Shown here piece by piece: positions 14,723 to 17,833 of a DNA stretch of 17,833 bases. A model generated the notes under the pieces. The model did not search any database. It saw nothing but the letters and a program-made list of their open reading frames with translations, and had not been told where the DNA came from. The stretch is taken from NCBI GenBank assembly GCA_050945275.1, contig JBMNSQ010000024.1, forward strand, positions 1-17,833. Direction: 5' to 3'. A program made the translations under genes and the position numbers. Source of the stretch: JAAYWY01 sp050945275 (lineage in GTDB: Bacteria > Bacillota > DTU030 > DUMP01). Position 1 is the stretch's first letter, and each line of letters starts with the position of its first letter.

Positions 14723-14806
14723 ATCCCCCTTAGGCATATTTGTGATAGTGGAGGAGAAGAATTTTAATCCCTCCGCAAAATCTTCGAAGGGGGATAAACT
14801 ATCATG
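14723..14806 (+). promoter_or_regulatory. Leader that can pair with the ribosome binding site and start of the 35-residue peptide gene
   Basis: ATCCCCCTT (14723-14731) is a perfect 9-bp complement of AAGGGGGAT (14787-14795), which holds the ribosome binding site. TGATAGT (14743-14749) is a perfect 7-bp complement of ACTATCA (14798-14804), which touches the ATG. GGAGG/CCTCC (14750-14754 with 14770-14774) forms an internal hairpin. The first two pairings cross each other, as in an H-type pseudoknot that would mask the start. This is a sequence-level prediction. No known riboswitch class is recognised. Confidence 0.4.
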
Positions 14807-14911
14807 ACGGATACCCTGGGCCGTAACAACAACAATTTATGGTGGTGCTGTATCCTATTTTTGATTATCCTGTTCATAATCCTTCTTGGATGCTGCTGCT
14901 TTATCCGATAG
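14804..14911 (+). CDS. 35-residue Cys-rich single-helix membrane peptide
   Basis: The sequence starts MTDTLGRNNNNLWWCC, continues with a strongly hydrophobic helix and ends GCCCFIR. It has one transmembrane helix with two cysteines at its start and three at its end, and a short asparagine-rich head. AAGGGGGAT ends eight bases before the ATG and is a good ribosome binding site. I know no exact family. It resembles in style the tiny hydrophobic peptides of sporulating Firmicutes (YjcZ-like), but that is only a stylistic likeness. It lies 87 bases after adeC, converges on the 114-residue gene, and is separated from it by a perfect palindrome. Confidence 0.6.
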   Translation: MTDTLGRNNNNLWWCCILFLIILFIILLGCCCFIR

Positions 14912-14922
14912 GTGTAACCGAG

Positions 14923-14976
14923 ACCCAACTATTTATTGAAGCCCTGGCTAGCCAGGGCTTCAATAAATAGTTGGGT
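14923..14976. terminator. Perfect 54-bp palindrome between convergent genes
   Basis: Bases 14923-14949 are the exact reverse complement of 14950-14976, centred on GCTAGC, giving a stem of up to 27 bp minus the loop bases. It lies between the 35-residue peptide gene (+) and the 114-residue gene (-), and its right edge enters the latter's TAA stop by one base. A T run (14985-14989) follows only after a gap on the + side, and none follows on the minus side. A bidirectional terminator is the simplest reading. Confidence 0.75.
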
Positions 14977-15320
14977 TAATCGGCTTTTTCTTTAGGCAGC
15001 AAGCCGTCTAAAAATTGTTGTACTTCCGCCGGTGGGGTATCAACATTACTATCTGCTATCACCTCACTCAAGAAAGAAGCTAGCGACTGTTTCGTATCAG
15101 GGTCCAGCTCTGATACCAACTGCTGTGCCATCTGTCGGAGAGATGTAGAGTCTTTTGCCTGGGCCTCATCTACGATGCCTGCATCCTGGGCTAGTTCTAA
15201 CAGCTTTGATTTGTTATCCAAACTAAGCCCGGCCTTTACCACAGCCTGAGCTGGGGATAAGCCTTTACTTTTCACCAGTTGTTCCAGGCTGCTTGCTAAT
15301 TCGTGCATTTTTTCTCCCAT
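14976..15320 (-). CDS. Conserved-looking helical protein, 114 aa, unknown function
   Basis: The sequence is mostly amphipathic helix with no membrane span, no cysteines and an acidic bias (MGEKMHELASSLEQLVKSKG at the start, QQFLDGLLPKEKAD at the end). No family is recognised. ATG 15318-15320 has GGAGGT about eight bases upstream, so translation is likely. It is divergent from the 152-residue gene across 138 bases that must hold both promoters. Its stop codon is overlapped by the palindrome at 14923-14976. Confidence 0.7.
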   Translation of the reverse strand: MGEKMHELASSLEQLVKSKGLSPAQAVVKAGLSLDNKSKLLELAQDAGIVDEAQAKDSTSLRQMAQQLVSELDPDTKQSLASFLSEVIADSNVDTPPAEVQQFLDGLLPKEKAD

Positions 15321-15458
15321 TTGTGTTACCTCCTCAAAGATCCTGCTTGCTTCTCCTAGGATATTCAGCTTTTGAGGCTAACGTGCTTTCACCACCTGGG
15401 GCAAACAAGAATACAGTAATGACAGCAGAGAGAAAAGAAGCAGGGGAGGTGAAGGCAC

Positions 15459-15917
15459 ATGGAGCAAAGTCGAGATTTGTTTAACGACCCCCGCTTGTTA
15501 CAGGGGGCGCCGCTAATGCCGCTAGAAGAGCAAGAAGGGTACCAAGAGGAGGAAGAGGCTATCATTAGACCGGTAACACCGGAGGGTGTACAAGAGGATA
15601 TTAGTACAGAAGCAGAAGAACAAGAGGAAATGACCACCTTAGCCGCCCAGGGTAAAATGGTTGTTCGTCAAGCGGTGGTGAGCGGTCGAGCCGAAGAAGT
15701 CCTGGGAACAGCCGTTCAGTTTACAGAAAAAACAAGGGAAGGATTTGAGGTTTTACTAAAAGTCTTGGCCTTGACAAAGAGTCGCTTAGACAAAGATCCG
15801 GAAGCAGAGGGGTTATCGGGTCTCGATTCATCGCAGCTGGAACTATTTTGGAAGTTTATTCAGGCGCCCGAGTTTCAGAATTTAACGGCGTCGCTGTTGG
15901 CCAAGGCGCTTAAGTAA
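15459..15917 (+). CDS. Acidic helical protein, 152 aa, unknown function
   Basis: The N-terminal third (about residues 22-56) is very rich in Glu and Gln and is probably disordered. The C-terminal two thirds are predicted helical and more hydrophobic, ending LELFWKFIQAPEF...LLAKALK. There is no signal peptide or membrane span. GGGGAGGTGA ends about eight bases before the ATG. It is followed by a good intrinsic terminator, so it is a single-gene unit. It is divergent from the 114-residue gene. Both are small, helical and lack recognisable domains, so they may act together. That is inference from position only. Confidence 0.72.
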   Translation: MEQSRDLFNDPRLLQGAPLMPLEEQEGYQEEEEAIIRPVTPEGVQEDISTEAEEQEEMTTLAAQGKMVVRQAVVSGRAEEVLGTAVQFTEKTREGFEVLLKVLALTKSRLDKDPEAEGLSGLDSSQLELFWKFIQAPEFQNLTASLLAKALK

Positions 15918-15946
15918 ATAAAGCCCCGGCGATAAGGGCGGATAAC

Positions 15947-15978
15947 AGTGCTACGAACAAGACGTGGCACTATTTTTT
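15947..15978 (+). terminator. Intrinsic terminator after the 152-residue gene
   Basis: AGTGCTACG (15947-15955) pairs with CGTGGCACT (15963-15971) over 9 bp with one G-T pair and a 7-base loop, followed by ATTTTTT. This is standard Rho-independent form. Confidence 0.88.
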
Positions 15979-16070
15979 CTTGCTTTCCCAAGCGTGTAGA
16001 GTTAGGGCGATAGCAATGACGAATACGTAACTCGGCTTCGTTTTCTGCTAAAACGATAGGCCTTAGATGG

Positions 16071-17228
16071 CTATTTTGCCAGTTCACCCTTGCCGAAGAT
16101 GATGGAACCGGCTACTAACATAAGTAAATTACCGTCTTCTTTATATTTATTTAACGTAATGGTGGTGCCGGATATTTCCTCTAGTTTCTTTTGAATAGCT
16201 ATCGTGTCTTTAAGATCAATTTTATTTTCAATAGCATCCTTAGCGAGTTCTACACCACCTTCGACAAATAGCATACTAGCTGATACCGGCCAGGTGGCAA
16301 AGCGTCCTGTTCCACCTTTTTCCAGGATTTTGTCATTGATGGTTTCAATAATTGCGGGCATATAGCCAGTCTGATCCGGTGTAATCTCAATTCCGAGAGC
16401 ACCTGGGTAGCCGTGAGTGGGGGACGGGTAGCATTGTTCAGGAAAGAGGGCTCCGGAATCTAAACAGGCTTTGATTAAAGGCTCTTGCATAGCGCAGTTG
16501 GTACTAAAAACAGCGATGTCCTTGCCGTATTTGGTTACCTGGCGTGGCACATCTTTCAATACTCCTTGCTGAGCTCCAGGGATACCCACGTCACTCATTG
16601 GATCGTGAGTAGCAACAAAGACAAATTCTAGCCCCTCGTCTTTGCAGGTTTGCTCCATAATATCCCTGCGCTGGGCTAAAAGAGGTATAGCCATATGGCG
16701 TGGGAAGGAGTAATGAAGGAACTTAGTGGCACCCATTTCTTTAGCTAACTGTACAATGGTCTGGCCACGAGCTAGCTGATCCAGATCAAAAGCAATATCA
16801 GGATACTCTGATATCATATAGGGGTCTTCGTGTGAGGTCCCGAACACAAAGATCATGTCCGGCCGTTTTTCTTTAATTCTCTGCAAGGCGGCAATACTTC
16901 CCGGCACAGCTTGGCAAATAACAATGGCCTTAATATCCGGATCGTCGGCTAGGCCAATAATTTGAGCGATGGTAGTCTCTTGTTCTTGCATAAAATTATT
17001 GGGATAGGTTACGTGGGTAATCATGTTACCATACTTGGCCACCATATTTTCCGCAGCTCGGTATTCGTCCTCACCCTGAGATGCAGTACCTGTAACCAGC
17101 CCAATTTTATATATTTCTTCGTCGGGCTGATCTGTTGGTTCATCTTGCGTTGTCGGAGTGGGAACACATCCTGCCAAGTTAGTAAGCATCAATACCAGCA
17201 CTAAAACCCAGGCCCATATCTTAAGCAT
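16071..17228 (-). CDS. DUF3798-type substrate-binding lipoprotein
   Basis: The protein has 385 residues. A short hydrophobic signal ends in lipobox LAGC (Cys21), followed by a Pro/Thr/Asp-rich linker, then a periplasmic-binding-protein-like body (YKIGLVTGTASQGEDEYRAAE at the start, KAIVICQAVPGS, IFVFGTSHEDPY, FLHYSFPRHMAIPLLAQRRD, CYPSPTHGYPGALGIE). These segments fit my memory of the DUF3798 family. It is probably an extracellular solute-capture lipoprotein, ligand unknown. ATG 17226-17228 is preferred: AAGGGAGG lies nine bases upstream, and it leaves a compact signal peptide, while the in-frame ATG at 17253-17255 has no ribosome binding site. No permease or ATPase genes are adjacent on this strand within the window, so any transporter partners lie elsewhere. 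The family call is from recall, not a search. Confidence 0.78.
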   Translation of the reverse strand: MLKIWAWVLVLVLMLTNLAGCVPTPTTQDEPTDQPDEEIYKIGLVTGTASQGEDEYRAAENMVAKYGNMITHVTYPNNFMQEQETTIAQIIGLADDPDIKAIVICQAVPGSIAALQRIKEKRPDMIFVFGTSHEDPYMISEYPDIAFDLDQLARGQTIVQLAKEMGATKFLHYSFPRHMAIPLLAQRRDIMEQTCKDEGLEFVFVATHDPMSDVGIPGAQQGVLKDVPRQVTKYGKDIAVFSTNCAMQEPLIKACLDSGALFPEQCYPSPTHGYPGALGIEITPDQTGYMPAIIETINDKILEKGGTGRFATWPVSASMLFVEGGVELAKDAIENKIDLKDTIAIQKKLEEISGTTITLNKYKEDGNLLMLVAGSIIFGKGELAK

Positions 17229-17815
17229 TCGCTTAGAACCTCCCTTAGAAATCATTTCGGAATCTTATGATAATGGCGCTTATAGATTTGGCCTCACCTC
17301 CCTTACATACGGATGACATTACAGGGCTTTTATTAACCAGTTCATATCATTCATATGATCCGAGGATAAAAGCTTATTTAGGGGTGCCAGTGTGGCCCTT
17401 ACAGCTGCGCGCGCGATGACATTTACTGACAGTTGTATATAGTATTCTCCCATGATGGACCATATTACTTTTATTACCAGAAGGCATTTGATCGATCACG
17501 GCCTTTATTTTTCGCTGCCTTTTGGTCCACAGATGCTTCTTCTAGCGAAATCTGACGATAAGACAATACAAGCAAGCATTTTTGCATAGTGGCTGAAATT
17601 TGCTCCATGGTACTTATTGTTATAAAGGGTTAAATGCCATGTAATAGTTAGACGGGATTGTTTTCTCTACTGGGGACATTTTCCCTTGTCGTCTAATGAG
17701 ACATTATCGCTTTTCCGCTAGTATTGACTACACACAGATGGCTTGAGAGTGTAATATTTAAGTAGGCAAAGCAGCATAGAAGGACTTTCCGGGACGAGCT
17801 GAGAAGGTAGATCTC
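17229..17815. other. Intergenic region upstream of the lipoprotein gene
   Basis: These 587 bases hold no confident gene. They contain a 44-codon minus-strand ORF (17319-17453, starting MGEYYIQLSV, ending NWLIKAL) with no ribosome binding site, a stray AGGGAGGTGA on the minus strand near 17294-17303 with no matching start, the insertion-sequence-like motifs at 17671-17715, and the region in front of a possible + strand gene at 17816. I could not find a clear promoter pair for either flanking gene. Confidence 0.5.
17694..17715 (+). repeat. Second copy of the 22-base element at 7012
   Basis: It matches 7012-7033 at 18 of 22 positions. A related TGGGGACATTTTCC block lies at 17671-17684, so this copy has two GACATT-type motifs about 25 bases apart, as expected for the multiple terminal repeats of some insertion sequences. 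No transposase gene is in the window. Confidence 0.3.
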
Positions 17816-17833
17816 ATGAAAAAGGCCCTGGAT
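17816..17833 (+). CDS. Possible 5' end of a + strand gene (partial)
   Basis: ATG followed by codons for KKALD reaches the window end. GAGAAGG (17801-17807) sits eight bases upstream and would serve as ribosome binding site. Only six codons are visible, so no product can be named. Confidence 0.4.

Noticed and set aside
17253..17255. Upstream ATG for the lipoprotein gene
   Set aside because: No ribosome binding site. It would place the true AAGGGAGG site inside the coding region and lengthen the signal peptide without need.
17319..17453. 44-codon minus-strand ORF starting MGEYYIQLSV
   Set aside because: It reads like protein, but no ribosome binding site precedes the ATG and no family is recognised, so it is mentioned only under the spacer.
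1..17833. CRISPR array or phage genes
   Set aside because: No regularly spaced direct repeats were seen, and no integrase, capsid or transposase reading frame is present.

Overview
The window looks like a chromosomal segment of a Gram-positive, probably anaerobic Firmicute of the Clostridia/Peptococcaceae type. Reasons: strong AGGAGG-type ribosome binding sites, frequent GTG/TTG starts, a yybP-ykoY type Mn2+ riboswitch with an intrinsic terminator, a lipoprotein with a Gram-positive-style signal, and a catabolic gene set (diaminopropionate lyase, deoxyribose aldolase, pyrimidine nucleoside phosphorylase, adenine deaminase, kynureninase). The genus cannot be fixed from sequence alone.

Layout. 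1-690: the 3' end of an NhaC-type Na+/H+ antiporter. 824-984: tRNA-Gln(CTG) with its own promoter and terminator. 1138-2568 (-): an AT-rich gene joining a cold-shock-like OB domain to a long helical, TPR-like region, ended by a hairpin that overlaps its stop codon. About 230 bp beyond its 5' end lies a fragment resembling the tRNA-Gln D-arm, so this may be a small inserted islet. 2912-4150: diaminopropionate ammonia-lyase. 4214-6937 (-): a P2A-type Ca2+ ATPase that keeps all the SERCA-type Ca2+ ligands checked, with an 18-bp dyad just upstream of its ribosome binding site.

7475-8896 (-): a Mn2+ riboswitch with a mutually exclusive terminator, then a 125-residue membrane-anchored YHS/TRASH-like metal-binding protein, then a TetR-family regulator. 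With the P2A ATPase downstream on the same strand, this reads as a divalent-metal (Mn/Ca) homeostasis cluster. It is the most interesting block in the window, because the riboswitch has no recognisable Mn exporter directly behind it, only an ORF remnant and the YHS protein.

9112-14716 (+): a catabolic run of a small two-helix membrane protein, deoC, pdp (with a hairpin between its ribosome binding site and ATG), kynU and adeC. deoC and pdp degrade pyrimidine deoxynucleosides to acetaldehyde and glyceraldehyde-3-phosphate, given a phosphopentomutase encoded elsewhere. adeC deaminates adenine. kynU, 17 bp upstream of adeC, releases alanine and anthranilate from kynurenine. Together with DpaL, the set suggests use of amino acids and nucleosides as carbon and nitrogen sources.

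14804-15978: three small uncharacterised genes. They are a 35-residue Cys-rich single-helix peptide, whose leader can form a pseudoknot over its ribosome binding site and start, and a divergent pair of acidic or helical proteins of 114 and 152 residues. A perfect 54-bp palindrome separates the convergent members. 16071-17228 (-): a DUF3798-type substrate-binding lipoprotein. 17229-17815 holds no confident gene. A + strand gene may begin at 17816. Fragments at about 7012 and 17694 resemble each other and may be old insertion-sequence ends.
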